Origin: Noviluteimonas sp052115395
Lineage (GTDB): Bacteria; Pseudomonadota; Gammaproteobacteria; Xanthomonadales; Xanthomonadaceae
Assembly: GCA_052115395.1 (NCBI GenBank)
Contig: JBFRGO010000003.1
Reading direction: 5' to 3' (one strand)
DNA: 64,000 bases
In this document: positions 8,494 through 18,607 of the stretch, one piece after another
How positions within the stretch are numbered: the first letter of the stretch is position 1
Layout: the number at the start of each line of letters is the position of its first letter
Translations under genes and position numbers: made by a program
The notes under the pieces: generated by a model
What the model was told of the DNA's origin: nothing
The model's database searches: none
What the model saw: only the letters and a program-made list of their open reading frames with translations

Positions 8494-9156
8494 ATGGCCA
8501 CCCGCAGCAAGTCCAGCCAGCGCTGGTTGAAGGAACATTTTTCCGACCCCTTCGTGAAGAAGGCCCAGGCCGAGGGCCTGCGCTCGCGCGCGGCCTACAA
8601 GCTGGAGGAACTGGTCGAACGCGACCGCCTGCTCAAGCCGGGCATGGTGGTCGTGGACCTCGGCGCGGCGCCCGGCGGCTGGTCGCAATGGGTGCGCGCC
8701 GAGCTCGACCGGCTGTCGCACAACGGCACCCAGGACCGCGGCCGCGTGATCGCGCTGGACATTCTGGAGATGCCCGGCCTGGCCGGCGTGGAGTTCCTTC
8801 ATGGCGATTTCAGGGAGGATGCCGTGTTATCGGCACTGGAGCAGGCCCTGGGCGGGAAGCCCGTCGACCTTGTGCTGAGCGACATGGCCCCCAATAAAAG
8901 TGGCGTGGATGCGGTGGACCAACCGCGGGGCATGCATCTGGCCGAGCTGGCGATGGAATTCGCCGACGGCCACCTCAAGCCCGGCGGTACGTTCCTGATC
9001 AAGCTGTTCCAGGGCGTGGGGTTCGATGAATACGTGCGGCAGCTGCGGCGGCGTTATGCCAAGGTGGCGATCCGCAAACCGGAGGCTTCGCGCAAGCGGT
9101 CGCCGGAGGTTTACGCCCTGGCGCAGGGCAAGCTGGCCGGAACGCCGGCCAACTGA
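8494..9156 (+). CDS. rlmE: 23S rRNA (uridine(2552)-2'-O)-methyltransferase RlmE
   Basis: RlmE (FtsJ/RrmJ) methylates the ribose of U2552 in 23S rRNA on the 50S subunit. The 220-residue product has the SAM-binding motif VDLGAAPGGWSQW and a readable K-D-K-E catalytic tetrad: Lys36 in SRAAYKL, Asp in VLSDMAPNKSG, Lys in FLIKLFQG and Glu in KRSPEVYAL. The ATG at 8494 is preceded by AGAGGA. ftsH starts 35 bases downstream; the rlmE-ftsH pair is conserved and is heat-shock controlled in E. coli, though I do not see a convincing sigma-32 promoter here. Confidence 0.97.
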   Translation: MATRSKSSQRWLKEHFSDPFVKKAQAEGLRSRAAYKLEELVERDRLLKPGMVVVDLGAAPGGWSQWVRAELDRLSHNGTQDRGRVIALDILEMPGLAGVEFLHGDFREDAVLSALEQALGGKPVDLVLSDMAPNKSGVDAVDQPRGMHLAELAMEFADGHLKPGGTFLIKLFQGVGFDEYVRQLRRRYAKVAIRKPEASRKRSPEVYALAQGKLAGTPAN

Positions 9157-9190
9157 ATGATGTGATCGCGACGCCGTCGCGGAGTACAGG

Positions 9191-11083
<1,893 letters not shown>

Positions 11084-11129
11084 ACCCGGCGCGGCCGCAC
11101 CGGTACGGCAAACACGTTGATCGAAAGAC

Positions 11130-11157
11130 AGGGCTCCCACGGGGGCCCTTGTTGTTT
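11130..11157 (+). terminator. Probable Rho-independent terminator after ftsH
   Basis: An AGGGC / GCCCT stem (11130-11134 and 11145-11149) with a short GC-rich loop is followed by a T-rich stretch (TGTTGTTT). It lies 46 bases past the ftsH stop and just before the next gene. The stem is short, so partial readthrough into the TPR gene is possible. Confidence 0.55.
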
Positions 11158-11170
11158 CCGCGGAGTTCGC

Positions 11171-12811
11171 ATGCCCGACATCGCCGCCCGCCTGCGCACC
11201 ACCATTTCGGAATTCCGGCGCCGCCGTGTGTTCCGCGTGGCCGCGGTGTACCTGATCGTCGGCTGGGTCCTGGTGCAGGTCGCCGATGCGACCTTCGAAC
11301 CGCTGGGTTTCCCGGCGTGGGCCTCGCGCCTGCTGATCGTGCTGCTCGCGCTGGGTTTCGTGCTGGCCTGCGCGCTCGCGTGGATCTACGACATCCAGCC
11401 GCACGGCATCGAACGCACGCCCGCCTTGCCCGATGCCAACGCGCTCGAAGGGGAAGTGCCCGCGCGCCGCGCGAGCGACCAGCCCGCGCAAGCGGTCGAG
11501 CTTCCGCCGCCGGAGGCGTCCGTCGCGATCCTGCCCTTCTCCGACATGTCCGAGGCGGGCGACCAGGATTATTTCTGCGATGGCCTGGCCGAGGAAATCC
11601 TCAACGCGCTGGCGAAAGTGCGCGGCCTGCATGTCGCTTCGCGCACGGCCTCCTTCCGCTTCCGCGACGGCACCGCGACGCCCGCCGACATCGGCCGCGA
11701 ATTGCACGTCGCGGCCATCATGGAAGGCAGCGTGCGCAAGGCCGGCGACCGCGTGCGCGTCACCGCGCAGTTGGTCAACGCATCGAACGGGTATCACCTG
11801 TGGTCGGAGAATTTCGACCGCAACCTCGCCGACATCTTCGCCATCCAGGAAGAGATCGCGCGCAACGTCGTCAACGCCGTGCGGCCCACGCTGCAGGCGC
11901 CGGTCGCCTTCGACCTGCAGAAGCGCGCCCCGCGCGACATGCGTGCCTACGAGTTCTACCTGCGCGGCCGGCAGTCCAGCGCGCGCATGACCGACGTCGG
12001 AATGAAGCAGGCGCCCTCGATGTTCCGCCGCGCGATCGAGCTCGATCCCGAATACGGGCAGGCCCATGCGGGCCTTTCCGACGCGTTGTGCGAGCTGATG
12101 CTCTGGCGCATGGTGAATCCCGACAGCGGTGCGCTCGACGAGGCGCGGCGCGCGGCGCATCGTGCGCTGGAACTGGACCCCGACCTGGCCGAAGCGCACG
12201 TCGCCAAGGGTCACTCGCTCATGATCGCCGGCGACCACGATGGCGCGACCGAAGCCTTCGAACATGCGCTCAAGCTCGACCCGGAGCTGTATGTCGCTTA
12301 CTACTTCTACGCGCGCCATTGCTATACGCAGGGCAACTACGCGCGCGCCGTGGACCTGTTCGTCGCCGCGCACCGCGTGCAACCCGACGAATTCCAGGCC
12401 CTCGCGCTCGCCGTCAACGCCGCCGATGCCGCGGGCGACCAGGAGCGCAAGCAGAAACTCGCCATCGAAGGCCTCGCCTGCGCGAGCCACCAGGCGCAGA
12501 TCGATCCGGAAAACGCGCGCGCCCATTACATGACCGCCGGCCTGATGCAGCACCTGCGCGTGGGCGACAACGGGCACGCGGAGATGGCCTACGCGCTGCG
12601 CATCCGCCCGAACGATTTCGACGTCCTCTACAACGGCGCGTGCTTCCACGCGCTCGACGGCGATGCCGACCGTGCGATCGAGTTGCTGGAACGCGCCGTG
12701 CAGCATGGCGAAGGCTCGCTGGCGTGGATCGAACACGACTCGGATCTGTGGTCGCTCCGCCCGTATCCGCGGTTCGAGGCGATCGTCGCGCAGTTGCGTG
12801 GCGGCGGTTGA
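11171..12811 (+). CDS. Membrane protein with FlgO/TolB-N-like and TPR domains
   Basis: The 546-residue product has two predicted membrane helices near its N terminus (about 22-42 and 53-75), a short linker, then a domain starting SVAILPFSDMSEAGDQDYF (about residues 118-240), and several TPR units (about 250-500). This middle-plus-TPR architecture is common behind class III adenylate cyclase or winged-helix DNA-binding domains, but neither is present here. The function is unknown; a membrane-linked signalling or scaffold role is inference. The ATG at 11171 is preferred over the upstream 11117 codon, which would run through the terminator. The gene separates ftsH from folP, which are usually neighbours in related genomes. 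Confidence 0.85.
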   Translation: MPDIAARLRTTISEFRRRRVFRVAAVYLIVGWVLVQVADATFEPLGFPAWASRLLIVLLALGFVLACALAWIYDIQPHGIERTPALPDANALEGEVPARRASDQPAQAVELPPPEASVAILPFSDMSEAGDQDYFCDGLAEEILNALAKVRGLHVASRTASFRFRDGTATPADIGRELHVAAIMEGSVRKAGDRVRVTAQLVNASNGYHLWSENFDRNLADIFAIQEEIARNVVNAVRPTLQAPVAFDLQKRAPRDMRAYEFYLRGRQSSARMTDVGMKQAPSMFRRAIELDPEYGQAHAGLSDALCELMLWRMVNPDSGALDEARRAAHRALELDPDLAEAHVAKGHSLMIAGDHDGATEAFEHALKLDPELYVAYYFYARHCYTQGNYARAVDLFVAAHRVQPDEFQALALAVNAADAAGDQERKQKLAIEGLACASHQAQIDPENARAHYMTAGLMQHLRVGDNGHAEMAYALRIRPNDFDVLYNGACFHALDGDADRAIELLERAVQHGEGSLAWIEHDSDLWSLRPYPRFEAIVAQLRGGG

Positions 12812-12828
12812 GCCTTTAAAACCGTTCC

Positions 12829-13728
12829 ATGTTCGATACCACCCCGCAGCTGGATTGCAACGGACGCATCGTGCGGCTCGACCGCACCCGCGTCATGGGC
12901 ATCGTCAACGTCACGCCGGATTCGTTTTCGGACGGCGGCGAGCACGCGACCACGCAAGCCGCGATCGCACACGGCGTGCGCCTGGCCGGGGAGGGCGCCG
13001 ACATCCTCGATGTCGGCGGCGAATCCACGCGGCCGGGCGCCGACGAGGTGCCGCTCGAGGAAGAGCTGCGCCGCGTGATCCCGGTGATCGAAGGCTTGGT
13101 GCGCGCGACGTCGGTCCCGATCAGCGTCGATACCTCCAAGCCCGAAGTGATGCGCGCGGCGGTCGCCGCGGGCGCGGGGATGATCAACGATGTGTACGCC
13201 TTGCGTCGCGACGGTGCGCTCGATGCGGCTGCATCGCTCGGTGTGCCGGTCGTGTTGATGCACATGCTCGGTGAGCCGCGCTCGATGCAGGAATCGCCGC
13301 AGTACGACGACGTCGTGGCCGACGTGCATCGCTTCCTCGCAGAGCGGATCTTCGCGGCGGAGATGGCGGGCATCGCGAAGGCGCGCATCGTGGTCGACCC
13401 GGGCTTCGGCTTCGGCAAGAACCGCGACCACAACCTGGCCCTGCTCGCGCGGCTGGAGACGATCGCCGAGCTGGGCGTGCCGGTGCTCGCGGGTCTGTCG
13501 CGCAAGAAGACCATCGGCGATCTGACCGGTCGTGCGGATCCGCACGATCGCGTCGCCGGCTCGGTTGCCGCGCACCTGGTGGCCGCGCAGCGGGGTGCGC
13601 GCCTGGTGCGCGTGCACGACGTGGCGCCCACGGTGGATGCGTTGAAGGTCTGGGCGGCCGTCCAGGCGCAGCCGGCGGTGCGGGCGCGGGAGGCGAAACC
13701 TGCGATTCGCTGGCCCGACGACGATTGA
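12829..13728 (+). CDS. folP: Dihydropteroate synthase
   Basis: FolP joins p-aminobenzoate to 6-hydroxymethyl-dihydropterin pyrophosphate in folate biosynthesis and is the sulfonamide target. The 299-residue TIM barrel shows the three signature blocks GIVNVTPDSFSDGG, DVGGESTRPGA and VDPGFGFGKN, plus the C-terminal RVHDV segment. It is slightly longer than the E. coli enzyme, with an extra tail of about 20 residues. It starts 17 bases after the TPR gene and may be cotranscribed with it. glmM, the usual partner in many gammaproteobacteria, is not here. Confidence 0.96.
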   Translation: MFDTTPQLDCNGRIVRLDRTRVMGIVNVTPDSFSDGGEHATTQAAIAHGVRLAGEGADILDVGGESTRPGADEVPLEEELRRVIPVIEGLVRATSVPISVDTSKPEVMRAAVAAGAGMINDVYALRRDGALDAAASLGVPVVLMHMLGEPRSMQESPQYDDVVADVHRFLAERIFAAEMAGIAKARIVVDPGFGFGKNRDHNLALLARLETIAELGVPVLAGLSRKKTIGDLTGRADPHDRVAGSVAAHLVAAQRGARLVRVHDVAPTVDALKVWAAVQAQPAVRAREAKPAIRWPDDD

Positions 13729-13830
13729 TCCGATTCGCGCTGTAACCGCTTCCGACCCTTGCGTGCGCAGGCGTACGCGGCCTAGTCTCGGGCATCACCC
13801 GGTGGGGGGTCGCATGTCCATGGTCGAGGG

Positions 13831-15858
13831 ATGACATCCGCGCACGAGCCGACGGCTTCGGTCGACGCCGCGCTGGCGCACGCCTCGCGCCTGCTGTCGA
13901 CCGATCCTGCACTCGCCGGCCGCCAGGCCGAGGAAATCCTGCGCGTCGTCGATGGCCATCCGGTCGCCTTGCTGCTGCTCGGCGCATCGCACAGCGCCTG
14001 CGGCGATGCGCAGGCCGCCACGCGCATCCTCGAACCGCTGGCGCGCGAGCAACCCGCCTCGCCGGCGGTGCAACTCGAATTGGGCATCGCGCTCGGCCGT
14101 GGCGGCCGCGGCGACGAAGCGGTCGCGGCCTTGCGTCGTGCGGTCGCGCTGAAACCCGAATTGCCGCGCGCGTGGCTCGCGCTCGGCGACCACCTCTCCG
14201 CGGTCGGCGATCTGTCCGGCGCGCAGGCGGCCTACGCCACGCACCTGGTGCATTCGGTGCGCGAACCCAAACTGCTGCAGGCCGCCGCCGATCTGCAGGC
14301 CAATCGCATTCCCGAAGCCGAAGCCCGGTTGCGCGAGCACCTGCGCGCCGCGCCCACCGATGCGCCCGCGCTGCGCATGCTCGCCGAGACGCAGGCGCGC
14401 ATGGGCCGCATCGACGAAGCCGAGTCCCTGCTCGCACGCTGCCTGGAACTGGTCCCGGGCTTCGACGCCGCGCGCCACCACTACGCCATGGTGCTCCATC
14501 GCGCCAACAAACCCGTCGAAGCCCTGGCCGAAGTGGATGCACTCCTCGCCAAGGATCCGGCCAACGCCGGCTATCGCAACCTGCGTGCGGTGGTGTTGTG
14601 CCGCACGGGCGACTATGAGGCTGCGCTTCCGGTCTACGAAGCGCTCGTGCGCGAATATCCGCACCAGGCGCGTTTGTGGCTCAGTTTCGGCCATGCGTTG
14701 AAGACCGCCGGCCATTCGGCGCGTGCGATCGAAGCCTATCGCGAAGCCGCGCGCATCGAACCGCGCTTCGGCGATGCGTGGTGGAGCCTGGCCAACCTCA
14801 AGACCTTCCGCTTCACGCCCGAGGATCTTGCGACGATCCGCGCGCAGCTGGCGCGCAGCGAACTCACGCCCGACGATCGCCTGCACCTGGATTTCGCGCT
14901 CGGCAAGGCGCTGGAAGACGCGGGCGAATACGCCGCCTCCTTCGAACACTATCGGCGCGGCAACACCCAACGCGTCGCGATGATCCCGTGGGCGGCGCAG
15001 GACAACACCGCGCGCGTGCGCAAGGCGATCGCCACGTACACGCCGGCGTTTCTCAGTGAACGCGCCGGCAGCGGCAGCGATGCGCGCGACCCGATCTTCA
15101 TCGTCGGCATGCCGCGCGCCGGTTCGACGCTGGTCGAACAGATCCTCTCCAGCCATCCCGACGTCGAAGGGACGATGGAGTTGCCCGACCTGCTGTCGAT
15201 GACCAAGGACTTGCGCCGTCGCGGCGAAGCGATGGGCGCACGGCATTACCACGACGTGCTGCCCACGCTGGACATCGCCGAGTTCCGCGCCATCGGCGAG
15301 GAATACCTCGAACGCACGCGCATCCATCGCAGGGCGGGCGCGCCGCTGTTCATCGACAAGATGCCGAACAACTTCCAGCACGTCGGCCTGATCCACCTGG
15401 CCTTGCCGAACGCGCGGATCATCGACGCGCGCCGGCATCCGCTGGCGTGCGGGTTCTCGTTGTTCAAGCAGCAATTCGCGCGCGGGCAGGACTTCAGTTT
15501 CCGCCTCGAAGACATCGGCCTGTATTACCGCGATTACGTCGCGTTGATGGCCCATTTCGACGCGGTGCTGCCCGGCCGCGTGCATCGCGTGCATTACGAA
15601 ACCATGGTCGAGGACACCGAGCAGGAAGTGCGTCGCCTGCTCGATTACTGCGGCCTGCCGTTCGACCCCGCGTGCCTGCGCTTCTTCGAAAACGACCGTC
15701 CGGTGCGGACGGCGAGTTCGGAGCAGGTGCGCCAACCGATCTATCGCGAAGGCCTGGACCAGTGGCGCCATTACGCGCCGTGGCTGGGCCCGTTGGAAGA
15801 AGCCTTGGGGCCGGTGCTCGCGGCGTATCCATCGGTGCCGCCGCACCTGCTCGACTGA
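13831..15858 (+). CDS. TPR-repeat sulfotransferase family protein
   Basis: The 675-residue product combines TPR units over roughly residues 1-390 with a C-terminal PAPS-dependent sulfotransferase domain (about 420-670). The PAPS 5'-phosphosulfate loop is visible as IVGMPRAGSTLVEQIL near residue 425, and the domain continues with FIDKMPNNFQHVGLI and a DARRHPLACGFSLFKQ block that supplies the 3'-phosphate site. The substrate is unknown. The ATG at 13831 is the first in frame. The gene ends 31 bases before the TonB receptor on the same strand; this TPR-sulfotransferase/TonB-receptor pairing recurs in Xanthomonadales and Sphingomonadales and suggests a shared, uncharacterised role. Confidence 0.9.
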   Translation: MTSAHEPTASVDAALAHASRLLSTDPALAGRQAEEILRVVDGHPVALLLLGASHSACGDAQAATRILEPLAREQPASPAVQLELGIALGRGGRGDEAVAALRRAVALKPELPRAWLALGDHLSAVGDLSGAQAAYATHLVHSVREPKLLQAAADLQANRIPEAEARLREHLRAAPTDAPALRMLAETQARMGRIDEAESLLARCLELVPGFDAARHHYAMVLHRANKPVEALAEVDALLAKDPANAGYRNLRAVVLCRTGDYEAALPVYEALVREYPHQARLWLSFGHALKTAGHSARAIEAYREAARIEPRFGDAWWSLANLKTFRFTPEDLATIRAQLARSELTPDDRLHLDFALGKALEDAGEYAASFEHYRRGNTQRVAMIPWAAQDNTARVRKAIATYTPAFLSERAGSGSDARDPIFIVGMPRAGSTLVEQILSSHPDVEGTMELPDLLSMTKDLRRRGEAMGARHYHDVLPTLDIAEFRAIGEEYLERTRIHRRAGAPLFIDKMPNNFQHVGLIHLALPNARIIDARRHPLACGFSLFKQQFARGQDFSFRLEDIGLYYRDYVALMAHFDAVLPGRVHRVHYETMVEDTEQEVRRLLDYCGLPFDPACLRFFENDRPVRTASSEQVRQPIYREGLDQWRHYAPWLGPLEEALGPVLAAYPSVPPHLLD

Positions 15859-15889
15859 TTGCGTTCACACCAAAGGGAGGGGAGGGGAA

Positions 15890-18436
15890 ATGGGAATTTC
15901 GAACACGCGACGCGCACCCGCGCGCCGGCCGCTCGCGAGGCATGCACTCGCCATGGCGGTGATCATCGGCTGTCAAACAGGCATCGCCTTCGCACAGGAT
16001 GCGCCGCAAACCGCGCCGGCCGACCAGGCAGCGCAAACTACGACCCCCGCGCCCGGCAAATCGAAAACCGCGACGCTGGAGACGGTGACGGTCACCGCGC
16101 AGAAGCGCGCCGAAGACCTGCAGAAGGTGCCGATCAGCATCCAGGCGATCAGCAGCGAGACGCTGGAGCAACACCAGGTCTCCAACTTCCAGGATTACGT
16201 GAAGCTGCTGCCCAGCGTCACCTTCGGCACCGCCGGCGGCGGCGTGTTCTCCGGCCCGGGCTTCCTGCAGGTGTACATGCGCGGCGTGGCCAGCGGCGGC
16301 GACGGCAACCATTCCGGTTCGCAGCCCAGCGTCGGCGTGTATCTGGACGAGCAGCCGATCACCACGATCACTGGCGCGCTCGACGTCCACATGTACGACA
16401 TCGCGCGCGTCGAAGCGCTCGCCGGCCCGCAGGGCACGCTGTATGGCGCGAGCTCGCAGTCGGGCACGCTGCGCATCATCACCAACAAGCCCGATCCCTC
16501 GGGCTTCGCCGCCAGCACCGCGGCCGAAGTCAACGTGGTGCAGGACGGCGGCCTGGGCCACGTGCTCGAAGGCATGGTCAACGTGCCGATCGCGAAGAAC
16601 GCCGCGGTGCGCGTGGTGGGCTGGAACCGCCATGACGCCGGTTACGTCGACAATCGCCCCGGCACGCGCGTGTTCCCGACCTCGGGCATCGTGCAGAACA
16701 ACGACATCCTGGCCGACGACAACTACAACGAAGCCAGCGCCACCGGCGCGCGCGTCGCGTTGAAGTGGGACATCACCGACGATTGGTCGATCACGCCGAT
16801 GCTCATGGGCCAGCGCCAGACGGCCCGCGGCAGCACCGGCTGGGATCCGAGCGTGGGCAAGCTGCAGGTCAACCACGCCTATCCCGAATCCTCGGAAGAC
16901 AAGTGGAACCAGGCCTCGCTGACGGTGCAGGGCAAGATCGGCAACTTCGACATCACCTACGCCTTCGGACATCTGAATCGCAACGTCGAATCGGAAGCCG
17001 ATTACAGCGACTACGGCTTCTGGTACGACACGCTGCGCGGTTACGGGTCGTACTTCTACGACGACGACGGCGCGCTGGTGAATCCTTCGCAGTACATCCA
17101 GGCGAAGGATGCGTATCGCATGACCAGCCACGAGCTGCGCATCGCCTCGCCCGGCGAGGATCGCCTGCGCTTCGTCGGCGGCCTGTTCTGGCAGCAGCAC
17201 AAGCACGACATCGAACAGCGCTACAAGATCGACGGGCTGGCCACCGTGCTGTCGGTCGGCGGCTGGGAAGACACGATCTGGTTGACCGAACAGGATCGCG
17301 AAGACCAGGACGAAGCGGTGTTCGGCGAACTCACCTTCGACATCACCAAGGCATTGCACGTCACCGCCGGTGGCCGCTGGTTCCGCGCGCGCAACAGCCT
17401 GAAGGGCTATTACGGCTTCGGCATCGGCTACTCCTCGGGCGGCGATCCGCCGTATGGCGAAGGCGCGTGCGTGGCCCAATACGGGGCCGATCGCGCGAAC
17501 TGGGTGCCGTACGAAGGGGCGCCCTGCCTGGTCAACGATCGCGAAGTGCGCGAGTCCGGTTCGCTCGGCCGCTTCAACGTGACCTGGGACATCAGCGATA
17601 CCAAGCTGGTGTACGGCACGTATTCGGAAGGCTACCGCCCGGGCGGCATCAACCGCCGCGGTTCGGTGCCGCCGTACGTGTCGGATTACCTGAAGAACTA
17701 CGAGCTGGGCTGGAAGACGATGTGGCTGGACAAGCGCCTGGCCTGGAACGGCGCGGTGTTCCACCAGAAGTGGGACGACTTCCAGTTCTCCTACCTGGGC
17801 GCGAACGGGCTGACGGAAATCCGCAACGCCGGTGCCGCCAAGATCGACGGCCTGGAAATGGAACTGCAGTGGGCCATGACCTACAACTTCATGCTCACCG
17901 GCGGCGTGGCGTTCTACGACGCGAAGTTGTCCGAGGACTACTGCGGTTACGGCGATCTTGCGGGCAACCCGATCAGCGCCTGTCCGCCGGGCTCGATCAT
18001 CCCGTCGACGGGCGATATCAACACCATCGGCCCGCAGGCGGTGAAGGGCGATCGTTTGCCGATCACGCCGCGCTTCAAGGGCAACCTCACGGGCCGTTAC
18101 ACCTGGGACGTGGGGCAGTACGAAGCCTACGCGCAGGGTGCGCTCTTCCACGTGGGCGATCGCACGGTGGACCTGCGCGATCTCGAGCGCGGCGTGCTGG
18201 GCAACGATTTCAGCTTCACCCCGTACCAGCACCTGGATGCCTACACCACGCTGGATGTGTCGGCGGGCTTCCAGCGCGGTGCGTGGAAGCTGGACTTCTT
18301 CGTCCGCAACGTCACCAACGAGATGGGCGACCTGGCCCACTTCGCCGAGTGCAACATCGCGGTGTGCGGCGCCGAGCCGTACACGGTCAGCACCCCGCCG
18401 CGGACGTTCGGCGTGCGCTGGTCGCGCGATTTCTGA
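15890..18436 (+). CDS. TonB-dependent outer-membrane receptor
   Basis: TonB receptors are ligand-gated 22-strand outer-membrane barrels energised by TonB-ExbBD. The 848-residue product has a long signal peptide ending around residue 36 (GIAFAQ), a TonB-box-like LETVTVTAQKRAEDL segment near residue 63, a plug domain (about 75-200) with PSVGVYLDEQP and RVEALAGPQGTLYG, and a barrel that ends in phenylalanine (RWSRDF). The barrel loops are unusually rich in Tyr, Asp and Gly and include clustered cysteines (for example PYGEGACVAQYG). The start is supported by GGGAGGGGAGGGG 3-15 bases upstream. The ligand is not predictable; the adjacent sulfotransferase hints at a sulfated compound, as inference only. 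Confidence 0.94.
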   Translation: MGISNTRRAPARRPLARHALAMAVIIGCQTGIAFAQDAPQTAPADQAAQTTTPAPGKSKTATLETVTVTAQKRAEDLQKVPISIQAISSETLEQHQVSNFQDYVKLLPSVTFGTAGGGVFSGPGFLQVYMRGVASGGDGNHSGSQPSVGVYLDEQPITTITGALDVHMYDIARVEALAGPQGTLYGASSQSGTLRIITNKPDPSGFAASTAAEVNVVQDGGLGHVLEGMVNVPIAKNAAVRVVGWNRHDAGYVDNRPGTRVFPTSGIVQNNDILADDNYNEASATGARVALKWDITDDWSITPMLMGQRQTARGSTGWDPSVGKLQVNHAYPESSEDKWNQASLTVQGKIGNFDITYAFGHLNRNVESEADYSDYGFWYDTLRGYGSYFYDDDGALVNPSQYIQAKDAYRMTSHELRIASPGEDRLRFVGGLFWQQHKHDIEQRYKIDGLATVLSVGGWEDTIWLTEQDREDQDEAVFGELTFDITKALHVTAGGRWFRARNSLKGYYGFGIGYSSGGDPPYGEGACVAQYGADRANWVPYEGAPCLVNDREVRESGSLGRFNVTWDISDTKLVYGTYSEGYRPGGINRRGSVPPYVSDYLKNYELGWKTMWLDKRLAWNGAVFHQKWDDFQFSYLGANGLTEIRNAGAAKIDGLEMELQWAMTYNFMLTGGVAFYDAKLSEDYCGYGDLAGNPISACPPGSIIPSTGDINTIGPQAVKGDRLPITPRFKGNLTGRYTWDVGQYEAYAQGALFHVGDRTVDLRDLERGVLGNDFSFTPYQHLDAYTTLDVSAGFQRGAWKLDFFVRNVTNEMGDLAHFAECNIAVCGAEPYTVSTPPRTFGVRWSRDF

Positions 18437-18449
18437 TTTGAGTTCGAAC

Positions 18450-18540
18450 CCCGCCAGCAAAGCTGGCGGGCTCCCCGGCGCACGTGCTGCCGATAGGGCA
18501 GCACGTAAACGCGCCGGCTCGCTCCCTGCAACTGCAGGGG
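18450..18540. repeat. Array of three hairpins, REP/terminator-like
   Basis: Three consecutive inverted repeats fill the gap after the TonB receptor. The first is a 9-bp stem CCCGCCAGC / GCTGGCGGG with an AAA loop (18450-18470). The second has a 10-bp inner stem ACGTGCTGCC / GGCAGCACGT around GATAG and a 7-bp outer stem CCGGCGC / GCGCCGG, separated by a 4-base AAAC bulge (18475-18517). The third is CCCTGCA / TGCAGGG (18524-18539). G-rich sequence follows. None has a U tract, so this may be a repetitive palindromic element that also stops transcription. Confidence 0.7.
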
Positions 18541-18577
18541 AGGGCCGGGGTGGGGTGCAGTCGTCCCCGCGCGCCCC

Positions 18578-18583
18578 TACACT
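18578..18583 (+). promoter_or_regulatory. Possible -10 element for the symporter gene
   Basis: TACACT lies 24 bases upstream of the symporter ATG and resembles a sigma-70 -10 hexamer. No convincing -35 is seen at the expected distance, so this is a weak call. Confidence 0.25.
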
Positions 18584-18607
18584 CCCCGCACCACAGGGGA
18601 GTCCCGC

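Noticed and set aside
18441..18450. GTTCGAACC, resembling a tRNA T-loop
   Set aside because: The surrounding bases do not form a cloverleaf; this is the start of the hairpin array.
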